From positions 1 to 58,784 of the forward strand of contig JAPOYI010000052.1 in the NCBI GenBank assembly GCA_026706665.1: a stretch of DNA of 58,784 bases, in the 5' to 3' direction. Both the position numbers and the translations under genes were made by a program. The notes below the pieces were generated by a model. That model was given only the letters and a program-made list of their open reading frames with translations. It had not been told where the DNA came from and did not search any database. Positions 31,942-40,539 of this stretch are shown here, piece by piece. The stretch comes from Gammaproteobacteria bacterium (GTDB lineage: Bacteria; Pseudomonadota; Gammaproteobacteria; Pseudomonadales; Azotimanducaceae). How positions within the stretch are numbered: the stretch's first letter is position 1; each line of letters begins with the position of its first letter.

Positions 31942-32736
31942 ATGCCGACAACGCCGAAAACACCCGAAGAAATCGAGAAAATGCGCGTCGCGGGCCGCCT
32001 CGCGGCCAGCGTCCTGGAGATGATCGGCGAACACGTCAGGCCCGGCGTTACCACGGAGGAGCTCGACCGTCTCTGCCACGACTACATCGTGAACGATATC
32101 GACTGCATCCCCGCACCGCTCAACTACACGAACGCGCCTGGCCAACCGCCGTTTCCGAAGTCCATCTGCACATCGGTCAACCACGTGGTCTGCCACGGCA
32201 TTCCGACGCCGCAGAAGAGGCTCAAGAAAGGCGATGTGGTCAACATCGACGTGACGGTGATCAAGGATGGCTGGCACGGCGACACGAGCAAGATGTTCTT
32301 CGCCGGCAAGCCGGGCGTGCTGGCCCAACGCCTGGTGCGCGTAACCCAGGAGTGCCTCTACAGGGGCATCGAGGCCGTGCGTCCCGGCGCGCGCCTCGGC
32401 GACATCGGCGCAGCCATCCAGGCGCATGCGGAAGCCCATCGCTTCTCCGTCGTCCGCGAGTTCTGCGGTCACGGCATCGGCAGGACATTCCACGACTCGC
32501 CGCAGGTACTGCACTACGGCAGGCGCGGTTCCGGCGACGTCCTGCAACCGGGCATGACTTTCACGATCGAGCCCATGATCAACGCCGGCAGGCGCCACGT
32601 GCGGGTGCTTCCGGATTTCTGGACCGTGGTGACGAAAGACCACAAGCTGTCGGCGCAGTGGGAGCACACCATCCTCGTCACCCCGACCGGGTCCGAGGTC
32701 CTGACGCGCCGCGCCGAAGAATCCACTCTCAATTGA
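31942..32736 (+). CDS. map: Methionine aminopeptidase, type I
   Basis: Removes N-terminal Met from nascent proteins. 264 residues, pita-bread fold. Metal ligands lie in VVNIDVTVIKDGWHGDTSKMF (two Asp), FCGHGIGRTFHDSP (His), FTIEPMI (Glu) and WEHTILVT (Glu). The N-terminus KTPEEIEKMRVAGRLAA is standard. It is divergent from rpsB, as in E. coli, and its stop overlaps the glnD TTG. Confidence 0.97.
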   Translation: MPTTPKTPEEIEKMRVAGRLAASVLEMIGEHVRPGVTTEELDRLCHDYIVNDIDCIPAPLNYTNAPGQPPFPKSICTSVNHVVCHGIPTPQKRLKKGDVVNIDVTVIKDGWHGDTSKMFFAGKPGVLAQRLVRVTQECLYRGIEAVRPGARLGDIGAAIQAHAEAHRFSVVREFCGHGIGRTFHDSPQVLHYGRRGSGDVLQPGMTFTIEPMINAGRRHVRVLPDFWTVVTKDHKLSAQWEHTILVTPTGSEVLTRRAEESTLN

Positions 32737-35423
32737 GCCGCCTGCCCGACACGGCGGAACTCCGGTACCGCATCAGCCTCGCCGACGCCAACCTGGCGGA
32801 GCGGTTCTGGGCGGGCGACGATGTCGATCTTCTGGTCGCCGAGCGGGCGCGGTTCCTCGACGGTTTCCTGGCGGAACTCTGGCAACACTGGTTCGAATAC
32901 CGCAGCGATTTGGCGCTTCTCGCCCTGGGCGGCTACGGGCGGGGAGAACTGCATCCGCAATCCGACATAGACCTCCTGATCCTCGTCAACCGCGCGAAGA
33001 CCGGCGGCGACGAGATCGCGGCTTTCGTGCGATTCCTGTGGGACCTGAAGCTCGACATCGGACACAGCGTGCGCACGGTGCGCGACTGCGTGCGGGAAGC
33101 CGCGCGCGACATCACGGTGATCACCTCGCTCCACGAACGCCGGCGCCTGTCCGGCTCCGAGATTCTCTGCGCGAAGCTCGACCGCGCCCTCGGCAGGAAG
33201 CGGATCTGGCCGAGCCGCGCATTCTTCCGCGCCAAGCGCGACGAGCAGTCACAACGGCACGCGCAGTTCGATGATGTCGAGTACAACCTCGAACCCAATA
33301 TCAAGGGCGGGCCCGGGGGATTGCGGGACATCCAGACCATCGGCTGGATCACCGAGCGGCACCTCGGCACGTCTCACTTGAGCGAACTCACGCGGCACGG
33401 CTACCTGACGCCGCAGGAGCGCACCTGGCTGGTCAACGGCCGCCGCTTCCTGTTCAGGGTGCGCTTCGGGCTGCATCTTGTCTCGGGACGCAAGGAGGAC
33501 CGCCTGCTGTTCGATCACCAGCGCGCCCTGGCGCGGCGCTTCGGCTACCGCGACTCCGACGCCCAGCTCGCCGTCGAGCAGTTCATGCACGACTACTACC
33601 GCCACGTGCTGGCGCTGCGAGAGGTCAACGACATGCTGCTGCAGCATTTCGACGAAGCCATACTGCGCGCCAGGGAACGACCGGCGATCGAGCGGATCAA
33701 CGAGCGCTTCCAGGTTCGCAACCACTACATCGAGACGACTTCGCCGCACGTCTTTCGCGAAGACCCGGCGGCGCTGATCGAGATATTCCTGGTCATGGCG
33801 CACCGGCCGGACATCGCCGGCGTGCGGGCGGAGACCATCCGCCGCATCCGTGACAGTCTCGAACTCATCGACGACGACTTCCACCGCGACGCCAGGGCAA
33901 CCGCGTACTTCCTGGAACTCCTCAGGTCGCCCGGCAACCAGCTCTCCCGAATGCGCCGCTACGGCGTGCTCGGCCGATATATCCCGGAGTTCGGACGCAT
34001 CGTCGGCCAGATGCAGCACGACCTGTTCCATATCTATACCGTGGACGCGCACACCATCATGGTGACCGAGAACCTGCGGCGGTTGCGGGACGGGACCAGC
34101 AGCGAACGCTTCCCGCTGGCGTCGCAATGCGCCCGCAACGTGCCGAAGGTCGAACTGCTGTTTCTCGCCGGACTGTTCCATGACATCAGCAAGGGACGGG
34201 GCGGCGACCATTCCGAACTCGGCGCGCTGGACGCGATCGCGTTCTGTCGGCGCCATGGTCTCGACGCCGATGACACGGAACTCGTCGGGTGGCTGGTGCG
34301 CGACCACCTGCTCATGTCCACTACCGCACAGCGCGAGGATATCTACGACGCGGTCGTCGTAACGGCATTCGCCGCACGGGTCCGGACGCAGGTTCGGCTG
34401 GACTACCTCTATGCCCTCACGGTGGCCGATATCACGGCGACCAATCCGAGCCTCTGGAACAGCTGGCGGGCGACGCTCATGAATCACCTGTATGCCGAAA
34501 CGCGTCTCGCGCTGGCGCCCGGAGCGACCCCGCAAGCGGAGGATCGCATCGCCTCCCGCACAGCGCGGGCGCTCGAGACGCTGGCACAGAGCGGCATTGA
34601 CCGAGACCAGGCTCTGGCCCTGTGGGACGACCCGACCAACGAGTTCTTCCTGCGGCACTCCGCCAGGCAGATCTCGCAAATCACCGCCGCGATGCACCAT
34701 CACGACGTCGAGTCGGGTCCCCTCGTACTGGTGCTCGACCTGGACGACCCGGGCAGCGAAGAAGGCGCGACGGAGGTTTTCGTCTACACCCCGGACCGCC
34801 CCCGGCTGTTCGCCGCCAGCACCGTCGCACTGGATCACCTGAACCTGCAGATCCACGATGCCAGCATCAACACCAGCGCCGGCGGCCTGTGCTTCAACTC
34901 CTACATCGTGCTGGACGAGGATGGCCAGCCGCTCGGCGAGGACGACCGCCGCCGGAAGGTTGTCCGGAAGGTCCTGGAAGACGCGCTGGCAGACCCGAAT
35001 CCGGTCGCCGCGTCGCCCACGCGCCATGTGCCGAGGCGGTTGAAACAGTTCGTCACGCCTACCGAGGCGACGATCAGCACCGAACCGGATTCGAGCATTA
35101 GCGTTCTGAAGGTCGTGACATCCGACCGGCCGGGCCTGCTGGCCCGCCTTGGACTGCTGTTCGTCGAACTCGGTATCTCGGTGCAACGGGCGCATATCAC
35201 CACCCTCGGCGAGCGGGTTGAAGACATGTTCCAGATCGCCAGGGTCCCGGACGAGTCCGAATCCGAACGCATCTGCGCGGCGATCCGCGACCGACTGGAT
35301 ACCGCCCACGGAGCCCTGGAAGAGGCACGGCGGAGCGGGCATTCCCCGGCGTCCGGGGGCAGCGCGGGAACCGGACCCGCGGTTGGAAGCGAACGCGCGA
35401 AGGTGCGGACCGAACAGGCATGA
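32733..35423 (+). CDS. glnD: PII uridylyltransferase / uridylyl-removing enzyme
   Basis: Glutamine sensor that uridylylates and deuridylylates PII. 896 residues (E. coli 890). Nucleotidyltransferase domain with GGYGRGELHPQSDIDLLIL (about 65-85); HD hydrolase domain with LFHDISKGRGGDHSELGA; two C-terminal ACT domains (VFVYTPDRPRLFAASTVALD and VVTSDRPGLLARLGLLFVEL). The TTG at 32733 overlaps the map stop as TTGA. Frame extension upstream runs antiparallel to nothing known and through map, so it is rejected. Map-glnD-dap order matches many gammaproteobacteria. Confidence 0.96.
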   Translation: MSRLPDTAELRYRISLADANLAERFWAGDDVDLLVAERARFLDGFLAELWQHWFEYRSDLALLALGGYGRGELHPQSDIDLLILVNRAKTGGDEIAAFVRFLWDLKLDIGHSVRTVRDCVREAARDITVITSLHERRRLSGSEILCAKLDRALGRKRIWPSRAFFRAKRDEQSQRHAQFDDVEYNLEPNIKGGPGGLRDIQTIGWITERHLGTSHLSELTRHGYLTPQERTWLVNGRRFLFRVRFGLHLVSGRKEDRLLFDHQRALARRFGYRDSDAQLAVEQFMHDYYRHVLALREVNDMLLQHFDEAILRARERPAIERINERFQVRNHYIETTSPHVFREDPAALIEIFLVMAHRPDIAGVRAETIRRIRDSLELIDDDFHRDARATAYFLELLRSPGNQLSRMRRYGVLGRYIPEFGRIVGQMQHDLFHIYTVDAHTIMVTENLRRLRDGTSSERFPLASQCARNVPKVELLFLAGLFHDISKGRGGDHSELGALDAIAFCRRHGLDADDTELVGWLVRDHLLMSTTAQREDIYDAVVVTAFAARVRTQVRLDYLYALTVADITATNPSLWNSWRATLMNHLYAETRLALAPGATPQAEDRIASRTARALETLAQSGIDRDQALALWDDPTNEFFLRHSARQISQITAAMHHHDVESGPLVLVLDLDDPGSEEGATEVFVYTPDRPRLFAASTVALDHLNLQIHDASINTSAGGLCFNSYIVLDEDGQPLGEDDRRRKVVRKVLEDALADPNPVAASPTRHVPRRLKQFVTPTEATISTEPDSSISVLKVVTSDRPGLLARLGLLFVELGISVQRAHITTLGERVEDMFQIARVPDESESERICAAIRDRLDTAHGALEEARRSGHSPASGGSAGTGPAVGSERAKVRTEQA

Positions 35424-36613
35424 ACCCGCACCTGGACGCCCTGCAGGCGTATCCCTTCGAGCGGCTGGCCGCGCTCACGGCAGGCGTCGAGACGATGGCG
35501 CGGACCGGGCACGTGCCGCTCGAAATCGGCGAGCCGAAGCACGCGCCTCCCGACTTTGTCATCGAGGCCCTTCGTGACGAAAAAGCTCTTGCATCGGGTC
35601 TGGCCGCCTATCCCCCAACCCGGGGAGGCGAATCGCTGCGGGCGGTAGTGTCGGAATGGCTCGCCCGCCGTTACGGCGCCAGGGTCGACGCCGAGCGGCA
35701 GATCCTGCCTGTGAACGGTACCCGGGAAGCGCTCTTTTCGTTCGGCCAGGCGATTCTCTCCGGCTCGGGATCCGCGCGGGTCCTGCTGCCGAATCCGTTC
35801 TACCAGATCTACGAGGGCGCCGCCGTGCTTCGAGGCGCCGCGCCCTGGTACATACCCTGTGCACCGGACGGCATTCCCGACTTCGACTGCATCGACGACT
35901 CCGTGTGGCGTGGCGCTGAACTGGTCTACATCTGCTCGCCCGGGAATCCGACCGGCGCCGTCATTCCCGAAGACGAACTGCGCCGACTGATCGAGCGTTC
36001 CGACCGCTTCGACTTCGTCATCGCGTCCGACGAGTGCTATTCCGAGATCTACCGGGACGAATCCGCTCCCCCGGTCGGACTCCTGCAGGCTGCCGCGGCC
36101 ATGGGCAATACCGGGTTTCGCCGCTGCGTGGTCTTCAACAGCCTGTCGAAACGCTCCAACCTGCCGGGGTTGCGTTCGGGGTTCGCCGCCGGCGACGCCG
36201 ACATCATCGAACGCTTCTATCTCTATCGCACGTATCACGGCTGCGCCATGCCGGAGCATGTCCAGGCCGCCAGCGCGCTCGCGTGGGGAGACGAGGCCCA
36301 TGTCCGCGCGAACCGCGTCCGATACCGGGAGAAGTTCGAGGTCACCCACCCCATCCTTGCCGAGGCGATGGATGTGGACATGCCCGAAGCGTCGTTCTAC
36401 CTCTGGCCGCGAACGCCATTGGACGACGAGACCTTCGCCCGGAAGCTCTACGAAACCGAGAACATCACCGTCATGCCGGGCAGTTATCTCGGGCGATGGC
36501 ACCAGGGCGTCAACGCCGGCGCCCACCGCATTCGAATCGCCCTCGTCTCCGACCTCGGAACATGCGCCGACGGGGTGCGGCGAATCCGGGACTTCGCGCT
36601 CGCGCTACACTAG
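35420..36613 (+). CDS. dapC: Succinyldiaminopimelate transaminase
   Basis: A PLP aminotransferase in the succinylase route to meso-DAP and lysine. 397 residues. Blocks: LEIGEPKHAPPDFV, AYPPTRGGESLRAVVSEWL, VNGTREALFSF, YICSPGNPTGAV, ASDECYSEIYRDE, and the PLP-binding SLSKRSNLPGLRSGF. The Asp in ASDECY pairs with the pyridine nitrogen. ATG 35420 overlaps the glnD stop. Adjacent dapD and dapE support the dedicated DapC assignment over a general aminotransferase. Confidence 0.94.
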   Translation: MNPHLDALQAYPFERLAALTAGVETMARTGHVPLEIGEPKHAPPDFVIEALRDEKALASGLAAYPPTRGGESLRAVVSEWLARRYGARVDAERQILPVNGTREALFSFGQAILSGSGSARVLLPNPFYQIYEGAAVLRGAAPWYIPCAPDGIPDFDCIDDSVWRGAELVYICSPGNPTGAVIPEDELRRLIERSDRFDFVIASDECYSEIYRDESAPPVGLLQAAAAMGNTGFRRCVVFNSLSKRSNLPGLRSGFAAGDADIIERFYLYRTYHGCAMPEHVQAASALAWGDEAHVRANRVRYREKFEVTHPILAEAMDVDMPEASFYLWPRTPLDDETFARKLYETENITVMPGSYLGRWHQGVNAGAHRIRIALVSDLGTCADGVRRIRDFALALH

Positions 36614-36647
36614 CGGCTCACGCCTCACGGGCGATGGCGAACCATAC

Positions 36648-37664
36648 ATGAGCGACCTTTTCAGCTTCGGACTGGGCACAAGCACCAGGAATGCTGCCGA
36701 CGACATACTCGACACCTGGTACCCGCTGCCGCTCAAGCAACCCGAAGGTGCCATTGCCGATGCCGCGAAGCGCATCGGCAACCAGGACCGGGCCGGGCCG
36801 GGCGAGGCAACCCTCGCCGCGGACGCGCTCGAGGCGGGCGGACAACCCATCGCGGCCAGCACCTACCGGATGCTGGCGGAACTGGACCAGCCTTTGACGG
36901 CCGTACTCCTCGAGGCCGACGAGGACATCGCTTCGGCGCCGCAGGCCTACCTCAAGCTGCACCTCCTGTCGCACCGCCTGACGCTTCCCAACACCTTGAA
37001 TCTCAACGGTATTTTCGAACACTTGCCAACGGTGGCCTGGACCAGCCAGGGACCGGTCGACCCATCCGCCGTACCCGCGCGGCTGGTGGCCGCCCGCGCG
37101 GCCGGCGAGCACCTGACGGTCTACGCCGTGGACAAGTTCCCGCGCATGACGGACTACGTCATTCCTTCCGGGGTGCGCATCGCGGATTCGAGCCGGGTCC
37201 GCCTCGGCGCGTACCTCGGCGACGGCACGACCGTCATGCACGAGGGCCAGATCAACTTCAACGCCGGCGCCCTCGGACCCAACATGGTCGAAGGGCGCAT
37301 TTCACAGGGCGTCGTCCTCGGCTCTCACAGCGACCTCGGCGGCAGCGCGAGCACCATGGGGACGCTTTCGGGAGGCGGTGAAATCGTCATTTCCATCGGC
37401 GAACAATGCCTGGTCGGCGCCAACGCGGGCTGCGGAATCCCGCTCGGCGACCGCTGCACGATCGAGGCCGGCCTCTACATCACGGCCGGGACCGTGGTAC
37501 AGGTCCTCGACGAGTCCAGCACCGTGGTCCGCACGGTAAAGGCGCGCGATCTCGCCGGACAGAACGACATGCTGTTCATCCGCCACAGCCAGACCGGCAA
37601 GGTCCAGTGCCGCACCAACCGGCGTGCCATCGAGTTGAATGTCCGCCTGCATGAGCACAACTGA
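36648..37664 (+). CDS. dapD: Tetrahydrodipicolinate N-succinyltransferase (long form)
   Basis: Succinylates tetrahydrodipicolinate. 338 residues, the longer Pseudomonas-type DapD, not the 274-residue enteric form. The N-terminal domain (MSDLFSFGLGTSTRNAADDILDTWY) precedes a left-handed beta-helix (RVRLGAYLGDGTTVMHEGQINFNAGALG, MVEGRISQGVVLGSHSDLGGSAS in part) and a C-terminal ligand region. ATG 36648 is chosen; longer reading runs back through dapC. Confidence 0.95.
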   Translation: MSDLFSFGLGTSTRNAADDILDTWYPLPLKQPEGAIADAAKRIGNQDRAGPGEATLAADALEAGGQPIAASTYRMLAELDQPLTAVLLEADEDIASAPQAYLKLHLLSHRLTLPNTLNLNGIFEHLPTVAWTSQGPVDPSAVPARLVAARAAGEHLTVYAVDKFPRMTDYVIPSGVRIADSSRVRLGAYLGDGTTVMHEGQINFNAGALGPNMVEGRISQGVVLGSHSDLGGSASTMGTLSGGGEIVISIGEQCLVGANAGCGIPLGDRCTIEAGLYITAGTVVQVLDESSTVVRTVKARDLAGQNDMLFIRHSQTGKVQCRTNRRAIELNVRLHEHN

Positions 37665-38793
37665 AGGCGCGACCCTGGAGCTGGCCCGGGCGCTGGTCGG
37701 ACGCCCTTCGGTAACGCCCGAGGACGGAGGTTGCCAGGACCTGATGATCGACTGGCTGACGCCGCTCGGCTTCACCGTGGAACGCCTGGCGTTCGGAGAG
37801 GTGCAGAACTTCTGGGCGCGCCGCGGAACGGGCCGGCCGCTCTTCGTCTTCGCCGGTCACACCGATGTCGTACCCCCAGGGCCGCTCGACGCCTGGTCCT
37901 CACCGCCCTTCGTCCCGGAAATCCGCGAGGGACGCTTGTACGGGCGCGGTGCGGCGGACATGAAATCGAGCCTGGCGGCCATGCTGGTGGCGGTAGCCCG
38001 GTTCGTCAGGAACCACGACGCTCACGACGGGTCCATCGCCTTTCTCGTCACCAGCGACGAGGAGGGACCTGCCATAGACGGCACGGCCAGGGTCGTGGAC
38101 TGGCTTCGAGACAACGGCACCGGGATCGACTATTGCCTGGTCGGCGAGCCGTCTTCCCGCAAATGCATAGGAGATGTCGTCCGCGTCGGCCGGCGCGGAT
38201 CGCTGAGCGCGGAACTCACCGTCAAGGGGGTCCAGGGCCATGTCGCCTATCCCCAGGACGCGTTCAACCCGATACATGCCGTCCTCGGTTCACTCCTCGA
38301 CCTGGTGCGGCGCGAATGGGATCAGGGCAACGCCTACTTTCCGCCCACGAGCTTTCAGATTTCCAACATCAATGCCGGCACCGGCGCCTCGAACGTGATT
38401 CCCGGCGAACTGACGGCGCAATTCAATTTCCGCTTCAACACCGAACAGACCGCTGACGGACTCCGCGCGGCAACCCACGCGGCACTCGCAGCGTCAGGCG
38501 CAGAGTTCGAAATCAACTGGGCGCCGCCGGGCCAGCCATTCCTGACGCAGCCCGGCCGCCTGACCCAGTCGGTGCTGGACGCCGTGCGAAACGTCGCGGG
38601 CGTCGAGGCCGAGACTTCCACCGACGGCGGCACGTCGGATGGCCGCTTCATCTCCCCCGCCGGCGCGGAAGTCATTGAACTCGGCCCCGTCAATGCGACC
38701 ATCCACAAAATCGACGAACACGTCGCTATCGCCGACCTGGAGCCGCTGGCGCGCATGTACGCGCGCGTGCTAGAGAACCTCCTGGTCCGCTGA
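37651..38793 (+). CDS. dapE: Succinyl-diaminopimelate desuccinylase
   Basis: A dinuclear zinc M20 hydrolase yielding L,L-diaminopimelate. 380 residues from ATG 37651; ATG 37639 would add four. Metal and catalytic segments: FAGHTDVVPPGPL (His, Asp), GRGAADMKSSLAAM, SDEEGPAIDGT (Glu pair), CLVGEPSS, and GGTSDGRFISPAGAEVIELGPVNATIHKIDE (terminal His). The C-terminal portion of dapD overlaps its start by 14 nt. Confidence 0.96.
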   Translation: MSTTEGATLELARALVGRPSVTPEDGGCQDLMIDWLTPLGFTVERLAFGEVQNFWARRGTGRPLFVFAGHTDVVPPGPLDAWSSPPFVPEIREGRLYGRGAADMKSSLAAMLVAVARFVRNHDAHDGSIAFLVTSDEEGPAIDGTARVVDWLRDNGTGIDYCLVGEPSSRKCIGDVVRVGRRGSLSAELTVKGVQGHVAYPQDAFNPIHAVLGSLLDLVRREWDQGNAYFPPTSFQISNINAGTGASNVIPGELTAQFNFRFNTEQTADGLRAATHAALAASGAEFEINWAPPGQPFLTQPGRLTQSVLDAVRNVAGVEAETSTDGGTSDGRFISPAGAEVIELGPVNATIHKIDEHVAIADLEPLARMYARVLENLLVR

Positions 38794-38804
38794 ACCCAAA
38801 GGAC

Positions 38805-39533
38805 ATGCGGACGATCTACGCGCTAATCGGAATCCTGGCGCTCGCCGGCTGCATCGTCTACATGGCCCCTGCGGCCCTGCTTGCGGCGGCTCTCGGCGAG
38901 GATGGCCCAGCGCGCCTCGCGCACACCCGGGGGACCATCTGGAACGGCGTCGCCGCCGTCCAATACCACGATCAACCGCTTGGATCGCTCTCCTGGCAGT
39001 TCGACGCGAGAGGCCTCCCCAAAGCAGAAGCGAAGTTCGACTGGCGGCTCGCCGCCTCCGGCCACGACCTTTCCGGTACCGCGCGCCTGGGACTGGACGG
39101 ACTCCACTGCAATGCCGCCGGCCTGGTTCGTGGAACATTCCTCCGGCGTATCCTGGCACCCTACTGGATAGAGGCCGGCGGCAATATCGGCATCGACTCG
39201 ATCACGGCGCATCTCGCCCACGACCTGCGTCCCCGGAACGTGGCCGGAGAACTGTCCTGGGAAGGAGGCGAAGTGCGCTACCGCCTCGCCGGCGAGCACC
39301 ATCGGATGGTTCTGCCGCCACTCTCCGGCATGCTTGAAACAGTCGGCGCCGCGCCCGCGCTCACCGTGCTCGGAGCGGGCATCGAAGCGCCGCTCCTGCA
39401 CATTCGCCTCGGCCCCGACGGCTGGCTGGACATAGGCGTCACGAAAATGCTGACGAAAATGGCGGGTTCTCCCTGGCCGGGGAACGAACCGGATCATGCA
39501 ATCGTCATAGATGTGAGCGAGCGTCTGATTTAA
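38805..39533 (+). CDS. gspN: Type II secretion system protein N
   Basis: A 242-residue GspN family protein: one N-terminal membrane segment followed by a periplasmic domain. Blocks: ARLAHTRGTIWNGVAAVQY, LGSLSWQFDARGLPKAEAKFDWRLA, and LPPLSGMLETVGAAPALTVLGAG. AAGGA lies directly upstream of the ATG. It precedes gspC and gspD, which supports the assignment. The N-terminus reads LALAGC and mimics a lipobox, but GspN proteins are inner-membrane anchored. Confidence 0.85.
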   Translation: MRTIYALIGILALAGCIVYMAPAALLAAALGEDGPARLAHTRGTIWNGVAAVQYHDQPLGSLSWQFDARGLPKAEAKFDWRLAASGHDLSGTARLGLDGLHCNAAGLVRGTFLRRILAPYWIEAGGNIGIDSITAHLAHDLRPRNVAGELSWEGGEVRYRLAGEHHRMVLPPLSGMLETVGAAPALTVLGAGIEAPLLHIRLGPDGWLDIGVTKMLTKMAGSPWPGNEPDHAIVIDVSERLI

Positions 39534-39616
39534 CCTCGGCTCCCATGGAAGGAAATGTCCGACGACACTGTCACTATCGCGGCCTCGCGCACAGGCGGAA
39601 TGCGGGATACTGAAGC

Positions 39617-40531
39617 GTGGAAATGTTCAATCCTTCAAAGGCGATGCAGGCGGCCGCACTGGTACTGGTCATCCTGGCGCTTGCGGCAACCCTCGCGAGG
39701 GCGATCTGGTTTTTCGCGCTCGGGCCGGAAGCCACGCAGTTCGTCCAGTCGATCCCCTCGGAAGCGCCGTCATCGCCAGACGTCATGGATATCGAAAGGA
39801 TCGTTGCGCAGAACCTCTTCGGCACGCCACGGTCGACGGCGAGCGGTCTTGACGTCGACGCCGCCCCCGACACTGAACTCGATCTCAGGCTGTTCGGGAT
39901 ATTTCTCGCGACCAGGCCCGAAACATCCGTCGCGATCATCGGCTCGCGGGGCGATTCGGGCGAAGCCTATGGTGTCGGCGACCCGATCTTCGGCAATGCG
40001 AAGGTGGCGGAGATCCACGGGGACGTCGTCTTGATCAGCCGCGCCGGGATCATGGAGGCACTTCGCTTCGACGATGAACCGGCCCTGGTGACTAACTCCG
40101 GGCCGCTCGGGAGTGGGGCCGATTCGAACACGCCGGCCGAACCCCCGCGGGCCGCGACTGCCGATGCCGCGCCCGTCACCATCGAGGAGTCGATCGAGGT
40201 GTTCCGTGACCAGTTCGAGCAGGACCCGGAACGGACGCTTCGCGCCATCGGCCTGGAACCCGTTTCCATCGACGGCGACACGGGGTACCGCATCGGTCAG
40301 GGCACCGCGTCACGCCAACTCGGCCGCACCGGCCTGCAGCCCGGCGACACGATCATGTCGATCGACGGGCAGCCGATCGGCGACATGCAGCAACATCCCA
40401 AGGTCTTCGGGGAGGCGCTGTCGAAGGGTTCGGCCCGGATCGAGATCCGGCGTGGCGAGCGGCGGTTCTTCCTGACGACATCGCTCGCGACTCTCATCGC
40501 GCTCGCCTCCACCGACCGGGAACCGGCCTGA
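39617..40531 (+). CDS. gspC: Type II secretion system protein C
   Basis: A bitopic inner-membrane protein that links the T2SS platform to the secretin. 304 residues. A short cytoplasmic N-terminus and a membrane helix (AAALVLVILALAATLARAIWFFAL) precede the homology region (IVAQNLFGTP, LDLRLFGIFLA, AIIGSRGDSGEAYGVGDPIFG) and a C-terminal PDZ-like domain (GRTGLQPGDTIMSIDGQPIGDMQ). Start GTG 39617; ATG 39623 is an alternative. Confidence 0.92.
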   Translation: MEMFNPSKAMQAAALVLVILALAATLARAIWFFALGPEATQFVQSIPSEAPSSPDVMDIERIVAQNLFGTPRSTASGLDVDAAPDTELDLRLFGIFLATRPETSVAIIGSRGDSGEAYGVGDPIFGNAKVAEIHGDVVLISRAGIMEALRFDDEPALVTNSGPLGSGADSNTPAEPPRAATADAAPVTIEESIEVFRDQFEQDPERTLRAIGLEPVSIDGDTGYRIGQGTASRQLGRTGLQPGDTIMSIDGQPIGDMQQHPKVFGEALSKGSARIEIRRGERRFFLTTSLATLIALASTDREPA

Positions 40532-40539
40532 ACAGCACC

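Noticed and set aside
38805-38860. GspN as a lipoprotein (LALAGC)
   Set aside because: The Cys lies inside a membrane helix that continues beyond it, and GspN family proteins are inner-membrane anchored.
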